From RGIG3102 sp045633415 (GTDB lineage: Bacteria > Bacillota > Clostridia > Oscillospirales > Ruminococcaceae), in the NCBI GenBank assembly GCA_045633415.1, contig JAZQYH010000127.1, forward strand, positions 1 through 50,172: a stretch of 50,172 bases of DNA, in the 5' to 3' direction. The notes beneath the pieces are model-generated. The model saw only the letters and a list, made by a program, of their open reading frames with translations, was not told where the DNA came from and ran no database searches. Positions within the stretch are counted from its first letter, which is position 1; each line of letters begins with the position of its first letter. The translations under genes were made by a program, and so were the position numbers. Below are positions 33,351 to 40,858 of this stretch, one piece after another.

Positions 33351-33953
33351 TTACTTTCTGAAACCGCCACCACGGGAGGACTGGTTGCCTCTGGTGGAAG
33401 GCATGCCTGCACCCGCAGGTCTGCCAGCAGGTCTTGATGGCTGAACAGATGGTCCTTTGCCAAGTGGGGCTGGTTTGCTTTTTGGTGCCATAGCAGGCTT
33501 TGGTGGTGGCACAGGTTTTGATGGAGCCACAGGTTTTGGAGGAGTAATAGGTTTTGGAGCTGGAGCCATTTTTGGCTTGTTTGCTCTTGGCTGTGCAAAA
33601 CTTCGGCTGTGCCATGATGGTCTTGGTGATGGTTTTGGTGCTGGCGGCATAAAAGGTATGCCCAGATAATTTGCTACAGCATGGTCAGCACTGCCACGCT
33701 GGCGGTCTACAATTTTGACACCGCTGGCGGCAACAACAATTCGTGCGGCGACACCTATTCTGTCGCATATAAGCACATCAATATTGTACCGGCGCAACAT
33801 ATTGTCAACCTCGTTGTTGCGTATAAATCCACGCACCTGAATAAACTCTGTATCTGTAATTCTGTTGCCTACAACCTGATAAATTTTCAGCGCAGGTGTA
33901 CGGCTGTAATGGGTGTATATCATACCATTGTCGTAAGTGACCGCTATTCTCAT
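33351..33953 (-). CDS. NifX/NifB-like cofactor domain with Pro-rich basic tail
   Basis: A 200-residue protein. Residues 1-110 follow the dinitrogenase FeMo-cofactor biosynthesis (NifX/NafY) domain: MRIAVTYDNG at the start, VDVLICDRIG-like strand (DVLICDRIG), an AASGVKIVDRQRGSADHAV loop and a final helix. From about 105 to 200 the chain is low-complexity Pro/Lys/Ala with PKP and PPKP repeats ending in a Gly/Arg-rich tip. No nitrogenase genes are nearby. The domain also occurs in proteins binding Fe-S or Mo cofactors; here the role is unknown. The basic Pro-rich tail suggests nucleic-acid or protein binding. Confidence 0.82.
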   Translation of the reverse strand: MRIAVTYDNGMIYTHYSRTPALKIYQVVGNRITDTEFIQVRGFIRNNEVDNMLRRYNIDVLICDRIGVAARIVVAASGVKIVDRQRGSADHAVANYLGIPFMPPAPKPSPRPSWHSRSFAQPRANKPKMAPAPKPITPPKPVAPSKPVPPPKPAMAPKSKPAPLGKGPSVQPSRPAGRPAGAGMPSTRGNQSSRGGGFRK

Positions 33954-34014
33954 AAATATTCACCTTTTTCTTGTATTTATATATAGTGTAACAAAAAATA
34001 AAAACCAGTGCAAC

Positions 34015-34047
34015 AAAAAAGACGGTATGTTTACATACCGTCTTTTG
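34015..34047 (-). terminator. Terminator of the alcohol dehydrogenase gene
   Basis: A perfect stem GACGGTATG / CATACCGTC flanked by A/T runs, reading as a terminator on the minus strand. Confidence 0.88.
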
Positions 34048-34061
34048 ATTATATATTGATA

Positions 34062-35210
34062 TTACATCAGCTTCAGGAACAGTTCTTTGATTTCTTCAAC
34101 AGATGTTTCTCTTGGATTACCTGGGCGGCAAGCATCAGCAAATGCACTTTCAGACAGGAAGTCAAGGTCTTCTGGTTTTACGATGTCTTTCAGGTCAGCT
34201 GGAATACCTACATCTGCGCTGAGTTTTTTAACAGCGTTGATAGCTGCTGCACGGTATTCTTCAACTGTCATTGTTTCTGTACCTTCAACACCCATAGCTT
34301 TTGCGATGTCCCTGTATTTTTCGCCTGTTTCTGGTGCATTGTATTCCATAACTGTTGGCAGAAGGATAGCATTTGCAACACCGTGTGGTGTGTCGTACAT
34401 AGCGCCAAGAGTATGTGCCATAGAGTGAACGATACCCAGACCTACGTTGGAGAAGCCCATACCAGCTACATACTGGCCAAGAGCCATACCTTCTCTGCCT
34501 TCGTCTGTGTTTTCAACAGCACCACGGAGGCTGCGGCCGATGATTTCGATAGCTTTGATATGGAACATATCGCTCAGTTCCCAAGCGCCTTTTGTGATGT
34601 AGCCTTCGATAGCATGTGTCAGTGCATCCATACCTGTTGCAGCTGTTAGACTTTTTGGCATAGAAGCCATCATATCAGGGTCTACCACTGCAACTACAGG
34701 AATGTCGTTAACGTCTACACATACCATTTTTTTGTTGTTTTCAACGTCTGTGATAACATAGTTGATTGTAACTTCAGCAGCTGTACCAGCTGTTGTAGGA
34801 ACAGCGATGATAGGTACACATGGGTTTTTAGTTGGTGCCACACCTTCAAGGGAACGAACATCTGCAAATTCTGGGTTAGTCACGATGATACCGATTGCTT
34901 TTGCTGTGTCCATGGAGCTGCCGCCGCCAACTGCGATGATGTAGTCTGCGCCGCTTGCTTTGAATTTTTCTACGCCTGTCTGTACATTTTCAATTGTTGG
35001 GTTAGCTTTGATATTGGAATATACTTCGTATTCCATATCAGCATTATCCAGCAGGTCTGTCACTTTTTTAGCAACATTGAATCTGATAAGGTCAGGGTCT
35101 GTGCAAAGGAATGCTTTTTTGTAGCCTCTGCGTGTTGCTTCGTCAACAATAGCAGTGATAGCGCCTTTGCCGTGGTAGCTTGTTTCGTTGAGAACAAATC
35201 TGTTTGCCAT
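34062..35210 (-). CDS. fucO: Iron-containing alcohol dehydrogenase, FucO-type
   Basis: A 382-residue group III alcohol dehydrogenase. The N-terminal NAD(P)-binding half has GGGSSMDTAKAIGI, and the all-helical half has metal ligands in MDALTHAIEGY, HSMAHTLGAMYDTPHG and MGFSNVGLGIVHS. It follows E. coli lactaldehyde reductase FucO closely in many blocks (ADVRSLEG, TTAGTAAEVTINYVITD, GQYVAGMGFSNVGLG). The likely reaction is lactaldehyde to 1,2-propanediol with NADH, as in fucose/rhamnose fermentation, or a similar short-chain alcohol. No sugar-catabolic genes lie beside it. AAGGAG precedes the ATG. Confidence 0.93.
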   Translation of the reverse strand: MANRFVLNETSYHGKGAITAIVDEATRRGYKKAFLCTDPDLIRFNVAKKVTDLLDNADMEYEVYSNIKANPTIENVQTGVEKFKASGADYIIAVGGGSSMDTAKAIGIIVTNPEFADVRSLEGVAPTKNPCVPIIAVPTTAGTAAEVTINYVITDVENNKKMVCVDVNDIPVVAVVDPDMMASMPKSLTAATGMDALTHAIEGYITKGAWELSDMFHIKAIEIIGRSLRGAVENTDEGREGMALGQYVAGMGFSNVGLGIVHSMAHTLGAMYDTPHGVANAILLPTVMEYNAPETGEKYRDIAKAMGVEGTETMTVEEYRAAAINAVKKLSADVGIPADLKDIVKPEDLDFLSESAFADACRPGNPRETSVEEIKELFLKLM

Positions 35211-35340
35211 AGTAATATCTCCTTAAACTTTAAATAAATAATTTTTTATTTATTGCCAATAACCATTAAATCATATCTATAGACATATTGCAAGCATATT
35301 TGATAAAAAATTATCTGTTTCATATAAGCTTACAAAACTA

Positions 35341-35379
35341 AATAAAAAACAAGGGCAATATGACATATATTGCCCTTGC
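35341..35379 (-). terminator. Terminator of the minus-strand MFS gene
   Basis: A perfect stem CAAGGGCAATAT / ATATTGCCCTTG, followed on the minus strand by a T6 run (complement of 35343-35349). Confidence 0.85.
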
Positions 35380-35396
35380 GGTATGCTGTAAAATCA

Positions 35397-36629
35397 TTAA
35401 ATTGATTTCTTTTTCCTTTCTATCCAGCCTTTCAGCCACCATGTAGCCATAAGGGAAAGGGATACCCATATAATACCCAGCATAAAAATAACATTGTAAC
35501 TGCCTGTAAAATCATAGATATATGGCAGGAGAGAGCTGGAGAATGTACCCAGCGCAAAGCTGAGCTTCTGGAAGTTTTTCAGATATTTTGTATAGTCAGC
35601 ACCATATACATCCATAAACAGCAGTGGTGGTACATTGGCATCCACTGCGAATATTGTGCCCAGCAGCAGACTGGCGGCATACAGCATATACCGGCTGTCT
35701 GTACACCACATAAACATGAACATAGATGCGATTACCATTAAAAATGTTACTGTCAGTGCCTTGTATGGACCTATTCTGTCACACAGCCAGCCTGTCAGCA
35801 GTTTACCCACAACATTTCCCCACATAGCAAAGCTTGTCAGCATTGCGCCGGTGGACACGGCATAGCCAAGAGATGCCGAATACAGTGGCAGCTGGTTCAA
35901 AACTGTACCTATAAGGCAGGCAAGGCAGATTATAACAATGCATACCCAGTATATGTAGCCCGGTATTGCATAGTTTACAGCGGCTACTTCAGCTTTGGCA
36001 GTATTCTGTGCTTTTTCACTGTAGCCATATGGTTTCAGCCCCATTTCTTCTGGTGTCAGCACAAGGAAAAGCATGGCAGGTATACATACAGTAGCCATAG
36101 TGATAATACCCATAGCCACACAGGCACCACGCCAGCCGATAATTTGTATAAGGAAAGAGCACAGCGGGCTGATTAATGCCCCCAGCACACCTGAAGCAGA
36201 CATTGCAAGCCCCATTACAAGACCTTTTTTACTGTGGAACCAGTTTGCCAGCAATACAGAGATAGCCATACCTGTATAGCTGGTGCCTATACCTATAAAT
36301 ACAGCAGAAACATACCACTGCCACAGCTGTGTATAAAGCCCCATGGACATATATGCCAGACAGGTGATAAGTGTAAAGCCTATCAGCACCTTTTTGGAAT
36401 TCTTTTTGAAAAACAGCCCTGATACAGCACCCAGAGCAATAGCTCTTACAAGGGAACGTATTGAATAGTAAATGGAAAGGTCACCAGTGCGAAAGCCGAA
36501 TTCTTTGATTATTTCGGTAAAAATAATCCCTGTACAATTAAGCAGTACCCCTACAAGACCACCCATAATACCAAGACATACCAGCAGTATAAACCATGCG
36601 TGGTGTATCTTCAGTTTTGTTTTAACCAT
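35397..36629 (-). CDS. MFS transporter, OFA-like
   Basis: A 410-residue membrane protein with 12 predicted helices and MFS layout, including WFHSKKGLVMGLAMSASGVLGALI, a block typical of the oxalate/formate antiporter-type (monocarboxylate) MFS branch, and GWLCDRIGPYKAL in the second half. It probably moves an organic anion; the substrate is not readable. It reads away from the divergent acyltransferase gene and toward fucO, but a terminator separates them. Confidence 0.85.
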   Translation of the reverse strand: MVKTKLKIHHAWFILLVCLGIMGGLVGVLLNCTGIIFTEIIKEFGFRTGDLSIYYSIRSLVRAIALGAVSGLFFKKNSKKVLIGFTLITCLAYMSMGLYTQLWQWYVSAVFIGIGTSYTGMAISVLLANWFHSKKGLVMGLAMSASGVLGALISPLCSFLIQIIGWRGACVAMGIITMATVCIPAMLFLVLTPEEMGLKPYGYSEKAQNTAKAEVAAVNYAIPGYIYWVCIVIICLACLIGTVLNQLPLYSASLGYAVSTGAMLTSFAMWGNVVGKLLTGWLCDRIGPYKALTVTFLMVIASMFMFMWCTDSRYMLYAASLLLGTIFAVDANVPPLLFMDVYGADYTKYLKNFQKLSFALGTFSSSLLPYIYDFTGSYNVIFMLGIIWVSLSLMATWWLKGWIERKKKSI

Positions 36630-36782
36630 AAAATCATCTTCTCTCTGTAAAATTTGTATCTATTATATACCAATAAGCTTCATAAGTCATTAAAAAATCC
36701 TTTTTATTTCACATTTCTTTCATTGTAAATGTATATAATCATGTGTATAATTAGACTATCAAATTTTCAAATCAGGTGATAT

Positions 36783-37799
36783 ATGCACCCCTTTTTTAAC
36801 TTTCTGAAAAAATTGCCTGCTGATATAAAAAACAGCACCAGCCATAGTATAGACTATCTCCTCAGCAATGATGTAGGGGATTGTTTGTCGTTGGCTACCT
36901 TGAAAATCAGGAAAATTATTTCACCAGTATTGCGTAAATCCTACAGGAAATATGTGCCGTATGAAATAATAAAAGACACTGTGGTGCCACTGGAGAAAAC
37001 CCAAAAAGGCAGAATATACGCTGTTAACCACAGACAAAAAGAGGATATTATCATCAGTATGCAGGCGGCAGATGACAGCGCCTATGTGTTGTTTGGTGGG
37101 CTGGATATTGCGCTGAACAGTATGAATGGTCTGGGGCTGTGGGCATATGGTATGATACTGGTAAACAGAAATGATAAATCCAGCAGACAGGCGGCATATA
37201 ACAAAATGAAATATGTCCTGCAAAATGGCGGCAATATAATTCTTTTCCCAGAAGGCTATTTCAATATAGCTGATGATGGCGAAATGGACCTGTGTCACGG
37301 TGCAGACAGCCATAATTCTGACAGCTGGCTGGTGCAGGATTTAAATCTTGGTGCTTTTAAACTGGCACAGGAAACAGACTGTGAAATAGTGCCGATAGTT
37401 CTCCATTACGATGAGACGAATGGTAATAAATGCTTTTGTTACCGTGGTCAGCCTATGGCTGTAAAAAATGATGATGACATTATAAGCAAAAAGGATGAAC
37501 TGCTTACAGCTATGCAGACAGAATATTACAACCTTATAGAAAAATATTCTTCATATAGCAGAAGCCAGCTGGAAGCTGACGGCACAAGCCTGAAATTTAA
37601 AAACCAACAGCAAATAACCCATATCTTAAAAGAATGTGAAATAGAGGCTACAGGCTATAATATGGATATGGTGGAAGAAAAAATAATAGGCAAAGCAAGG
37701 AATAAAAAACACCTTGTTACATATAGACAGGCATTTGAACACCTTGGCAGTATAAAGCCAGATATAAACAATGCATTCCTGTTCAGAAATAAAATTTAA
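36783..37799 (+). CDS. PlsC-like glycerolipid acyltransferase
   Basis: A 338-residue protein with the lysophospholipid acyltransferase motifs: NHRQKED (Asn82-His83, Asp88; the NHx4D-type catalytic box) and FPEG (155-158) for glycerol-phosphate binding. The N-terminus lacks a strong membrane helix, and the C-terminal 120 residues do not match typical PlsC and are charged. It would acylate a lysophosphatidic acid-like acceptor at the membrane. AGGTGA precedes the ATG. Its stop codon overlaps the region where the spoIIID promoter is predicted. Confidence 0.82.
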   Translation: MHPFFNFLKKLPADIKNSTSHSIDYLLSNDVGDCLSLATLKIRKIISPVLRKSYRKYVPYEIIKDTVVPLEKTQKGRIYAVNHRQKEDIIISMQAADDSAYVLFGGLDIALNSMNGLGLWAYGMILVNRNDKSSRQAAYNKMKYVLQNGGNIILFPEGYFNIADDGEMDLCHGADSHNSDSWLVQDLNLGAFKLAQETDCEIVPIVLHYDETNGNKCFCYRGQPMAVKNDDDIISKKDELLTAMQTEYYNLIEKYSSYSRSQLEADGTSLKFKNQQQITHILKECEIEATGYNMDMVEEKIIGKARNKKHLVTYRQAFEHLGSIKPDINNAFLFRNKI

Positions 37800-37828
37800 T
37801 CATAGACAAACTGTTCTCCGCATACAAT
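37800..37828 (+). promoter_or_regulatory. Predicted SigmaE promoter of spoIIID
   Basis: TCATAGA (37800-37806) and CATACAAT (37821-37828) with a 14-bp spacer. The -10 matches the SigmaE consensus CATACA-T exactly and the -35 matches K-M-A-T-A at its first five positions. Transcription would begin near 37835, inside the loop of the hairpin at 37815-37852. Confidence 0.6.
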
Positions 37829-37858
37829 TTACAAAAACATTGTATGTGGAGATTTTTT
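37815..37858 (+). terminator. Hairpin + T6 that also contains the spoIIID SD
   Basis: TCTCCGCATACAAT (37815-37828) pairs with ATTGTATGTGGAGA (37839-37852) over 14 bp with one G-T pair; T6 follows and abuts ATG 37859. It looks like the terminator of the acyltransferase gene, yet its 3' arm holds the spoIIID ribosome binding site GGAG. Confidence 0.75.
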
Positions 37859-38134
37859 ATGCAGGACAAACTTTTTATTGATTTGACAGGTGAAAGAGCT
37901 ATAGCCATGGGCAGATATGTGGCAGAAACAGGCGCAACAGTAAGGCAGGCGGCAGTGGTGTTTGGCGTGTCCAAAAGTACTGCCCACAAAGATTTGGTTT
38001 CAAAGCTAAGATATGAAAATTATTCGCTGTACTGTCAGGTAAACCAAATCCTGCAGAAAAACAAACGGGAGCGACACATACGAGGCGGACTTGCCACCAG
38101 AGAAAAGTATATACATATGGCAAAAAGCAAATAA
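37859..38134 (+). CDS. spoIIID: Sporulation transcriptional regulator SpoIIID
   Basis: A 91-residue DNA-binding protein of the mother cell. It reads like B. subtilis SpoIIID along its core: IAMGRYVAETGATVRQAA, then the helix-turn-helix FGVSKSTAHKDL, and the basic C-terminal RHIRGGLATREKY. SpoIIID activates and represses many SigmaE-dependent genes during engulfment. Its presence shows that the organism is, or descends from, an endospore former. The start at 37859 is set by GGAG at 37848-37851; a longer frame from 37844 would begin within the hairpin. Confidence 0.94.
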   Translation: MQDKLFIDLTGERAIAMGRYVAETGATVRQAAVVFGVSKSTAHKDLVSKLRYENYSLYCQVNQILQKNKRERHIRGGLATREKYIHMAKSK

Positions 38135-38180
38135 ATACAATATTGATTAATATACATTCATAAAAACCGTATATTTACAC

Positions 38181-38209
38181 TTGATTATTCACAAAACTGG
38201 TAGTATACT
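38181..38209 (+). promoter_or_regulatory. Promoter of the M20 hydrolase gene
   Basis: TTGATT (38181-38186) and TATACT (38204-38209) with a 17-bp spacer. Confidence 0.6.
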
Positions 38210-38251
38210 TGGATATATATTTAATCGTATATTGTTTAAGGAGAGAGAAAG

Positions 38252-39688
38252 ATGATAAACAATGAAAAACTTTTTGCTATAGTTGATGACTTGGCAGACG
38301 TTATTGCCAAAGTGAACGATGAAGTATGGCAGGCTGCTGAAGTGTATTTCAAAGAATACAAATCTGCCGATGCACTGGCAAAAGCTGCTGATTCTTTTGG
38401 TTTTGAAACAGAGATGGGTGTAAGCGGTATCCCTACAGCATTCGTAAGCAAATGGGGCACAAAAGGTCCCAAAATCGGTATTCTGGCTGAATATGATGCA
38501 CTGGATGCCCTTAGTCAGAAAGAAGGAGTAGCAGAAAAAATGCCAGCCGACGGCTGTCCTGAAGGCTATCCTGGTCACGGCTGTGGTCATAACAGTCTTG
38601 GTGCAGGGGCTCTTGGTGCATCTGTTGCACTGAAAAAATACTGTGAAGAAGAAGGTATCGATGCACAGATTTACTTCTTTGGCTGTCCTGGTGAAGAAAA
38701 CGGCAGCGGTAAAGTGTTTATGGCACGTGATGGTCTGTTTGATGACATGGACATCTGTCTTACATGGCATCCGGGTGATTCAAACTCTATCACAGGTGTA
38801 GGCTCACTGGCAAATATCAGTATCAAGTACAAATTCCACGGTGTTGCCAGCCATGCGGCGGCAGTACCACATCTGGGCCGTTCCGCATTGGATGCCTGTG
38901 AACTTATGAACGTAGGTGTAAACTATCTGCGTGAACATATCATCCCAGAAGCAAGAATTCACTACTCATACCTTGATGCAGGCGGAAAAGCACCTAACGT
39001 TGTACAGGACTATGCATGTACATACTACTTTGTTCGTGCTCCAAAGGCTAAAACAGCCTTTGAAATTACTGACAGAGTTGATGATATTGCACGTGGTGCT
39101 GCTCTTATGACAGGCACAAAACTGGAAATCATACATATGGATGGTCTGTCAGACTATATTCCAAATGAAACACTTGGCAATCTTATCTATGAATCATTCT
39201 GTGAGGTAGGTACACCTGAATACACAGAAGAAGAACTGGCAATGGCTAAAGCATACACAGACACATTTGATGCAGTAGGTCTGGAAATGTCCAGAAATAT
39301 GCTGGCAAAAGACAACAATGTGGACGTTTCCGTATACGAAAATATGTATCTGGACAAGACTATTGCTCCATACAAACACCTGCCAGAAAAAGCTATGCCA
39401 GGTTCCACAGACGTAGGTGATGTAAGCTACTGTTCACCAACAGCACAGTTCTCTGCTGCAACAGTTGCCATCGGCACACCTGGTCACTCATGGCAGATGA
39501 CAGGTCAGGGCGCGGTAAGCTACTGCCATAAAGGCACAGTGAATGCCGCTAAAGTTCTGGCTCTCACAGCACTGAAAGCAATTGTAAACCCAGAAATTAT
39601 GGAAAAAGCAAAAGCTGAACACAAGAAAAACTGTCCAGAAGGTTACATCTGCCCAACAGACCCAGCATTTATGCCTGATATCGAATAA
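38252..39688 (+). CDS. M20 amidohydrolase, AbgB-like
   Basis: A 478-residue cytosolic metallohydrolase of the M20D family. The di-metal region shows ILAEYDALDALSQ, GHGCGHNSLGAGAL and CPGEENGSGK, and later VASHAAAVPHLGRSALDA for the dimerisation domain. It resembles the B subunit of p-aminobenzoyl-glutamate hydrolase, which splits p-aminobenzoyl-glutamate from folate breakdown. No abgA-like partner lies beside it, so the substrate may be another N-acyl amino acid. AAGGAGAG precedes the ATG. Confidence 0.9.
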   Translation: MINNEKLFAIVDDLADVIAKVNDEVWQAAEVYFKEYKSADALAKAADSFGFETEMGVSGIPTAFVSKWGTKGPKIGILAEYDALDALSQKEGVAEKMPADGCPEGYPGHGCGHNSLGAGALGASVALKKYCEEEGIDAQIYFFGCPGEENGSGKVFMARDGLFDDMDICLTWHPGDSNSITGVGSLANISIKYKFHGVASHAAAVPHLGRSALDACELMNVGVNYLREHIIPEARIHYSYLDAGGKAPNVVQDYACTYYFVRAPKAKTAFEITDRVDDIARGAALMTGTKLEIIHMDGLSDYIPNETLGNLIYESFCEVGTPEYTEEELAMAKAYTDTFDAVGLEMSRNMLAKDNNVDVSVYENMYLDKTIAPYKHLPEKAMPGSTDVGDVSYCSPTAQFSAATVAIGTPGHSWQMTGQGAVSYCHKGTVNAAKVLALTALKAIVNPEIMEKAKAEHKKNCPEGYICPTDPAFMPDIE

Positions 39689-39699
39689 GTTATATAATT

Positions 39700-39730
39700 T
39701 CACCCCAGCTGTAAAACTGGGGTGATTTTT
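39700..39730 (+). terminator. Terminator of the M20 hydrolase gene
   Basis: A 9-bp stem TCACCCCAG / CTGGGGTGA followed by TTTTT. Confidence 0.9.
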
Positions 39731-39806
39731 ATTGAACAACATTATATTGTTTTTAATTTAACTAAACTTATGTTACAATAATAAAAACAGGCTTTTGAGG
39801 TGTACT

Positions 39807-40625
39807 ATGTTTTACAATTCTTTTAACGGACAGCTGAATATTGGCGGTGCTGTAATGGATTATATCCGCTTTGGTAAAGGTGAAAGACACCTTGTTATGA
39901 TTCCCGGCCTTGGTGATGGCCTGCGCACTGTTAAAGGTATGGCTGATATTATGGCACTTATGTACCGCCAGTTTGCCAAAGACTATACAGTGTATATGTT
40001 CAGCCGAAAACAGCCCCTTGAAGAAAACTGTACCACCCGCACAATGGCAAGGGATTTAAAAACAGCAATGGAGATGCTGGGGATATCAAAAGCTGATGTT
40101 TTTGGTGTTTCCCAGGGTGGTATGATTGCACAGTGGCTGGCAATAGATAACTCACAGGCAATTGATAAACTTGTTCTGGTGGTAACCTCCAGCAAGCAAA
40201 ATAATACTATAGACACCACTGTAAACGGCTGGATAGATATGGTAAAAAATGGAGATTTCAAAAATTTTACCGTAGATAATTTTGAAAAGTCATACAGTGA
40301 AAAATACCTGAAAAACTATCGTTTCCTTTACCCTGTGGCTGTGCCGTTTATAAAGCCAAAAGATACAGATAGATTTTTGCGTCAGGCACAGGCCTGTCTT
40401 ACCCACGATACATCCATGTATCTAAAATATATAAAACAGCCTACTCTTGTTGTAGGCGGTGGCAAAGATAAAATTGTCACAGCAGAAGAATCGGTTTATC
40501 TGGCAGAAAATATAGAAAGCAGCAGATTGCTGATGTATGAAAATCTGGGTCATGCGCTGTATGAAGAAGCAAAAGATTTTAACACAGAAATTTACAATTA
40601 TTTGACTTCTTACACAAAATCTTAA
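39807..40625 (+). CDS. Alpha/beta hydrolase
   Basis: A 272-residue cytosolic hydrolase. It has the oxyanion loop PGLGDG, the nucleophile elbow GVSQGG (Ser102), an Asp in GGGKDKIVTAEE and a His in ENLGHALYEE: the complete catalytic triad of the alpha/beta fold, with a helical cap between. The substrate is unknown (esterase, lipase or C-C hydrolase). The start at 39807 has GAGG 6 bp before it; a longer TTG frame from 39795 adds only four residues. No terminator follows before the riboswitch promoter. Confidence 0.88.
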   Translation: MFYNSFNGQLNIGGAVMDYIRFGKGERHLVMIPGLGDGLRTVKGMADIMALMYRQFAKDYTVYMFSRKQPLEENCTTRTMARDLKTAMEMLGISKADVFGVSQGGMIAQWLAIDNSQAIDKLVLVVTSSKQNNTIDTTVNGWIDMVKNGDFKNFTVDNFEKSYSEKYLKNYRFLYPVAVPFIKPKDTDRFLRQAQACLTHDTSMYLKYIKQPTLVVGGGKDKIVTAEESVYLAENIESSRLLMYENLGHALYEEAKDFNTEIYNYLTSYTKS

Positions 40626-40676
40626 CAAAGTGTGTGTATACTTATCTTAATGTTTAAACAAATAAAAAAATATTGG

Positions 40677-40705
40677 TTGACATTATATTATGAATTTGTT
40701 AGGAT
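40677..40705 (+). promoter_or_regulatory. Promoter of the riboswitch transcript
   Basis: TTGACA (40677-40682) and TAGGAT (40700-40705) with a 17-bp spacer. Confidence 0.7.
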
Positions 40706-40717
40706 GAACAAGTTGAG

Positions 40718-40803
40718 ATAAAAGGGAGTAGCTAACGCTATGCGTATACAGTGCGACATTTCGGTTCAAAGCCCGCGCTGTATTTAATAAGCAAGACTTT
40801 TAC
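40718..40803 (+). ncRNA. yybP-ykoY (Mn2+) riboswitch aptamer
   Basis: Conserved elements of the yybP-ykoY class are visible in order: AAAGGGAGTAGC (L1 side), a small TAGC/GCTA hairpin, a helix ATACAGTGCG (40746-40755) with CGCGCTGTAT (40774-40783), and AATAAGCAAGACTTTT (the L3-side GCAAGAC). The closing P1 pairs TAAAAG near 40718 with CTTTTA near 40797. This class senses Mn2+. It is called from remembered consensus, not by a covariance search. Confidence 0.85.
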
Positions 40804-40837
40804 TATTTTTTAGTAAATGCTTGCTTTATTTTTTTGC
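40789..40837 (+). terminator. Riboswitch-controlled terminator
   Basis: AAGCAAG (40789-40795) pairs with CTTGCTT (40820-40826), then TTTACTA (40799-40805) with TAGTAAA (40811-40817), and a T7 run follows. The 5' arm is the conserved GCAAG of the aptamer, so ligand binding and termination exclude each other: an ON switch. Confidence 0.85.
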
Positions 40838-40858
40838 CCATGATTGAAAGGAGATATT

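Noticed and set aside
33319..33615. Small ORFs in other frames of the NifX-like gene's Pro-rich tail
   Set aside because: They arise from the repetitive codons of the tail and have no start signals.
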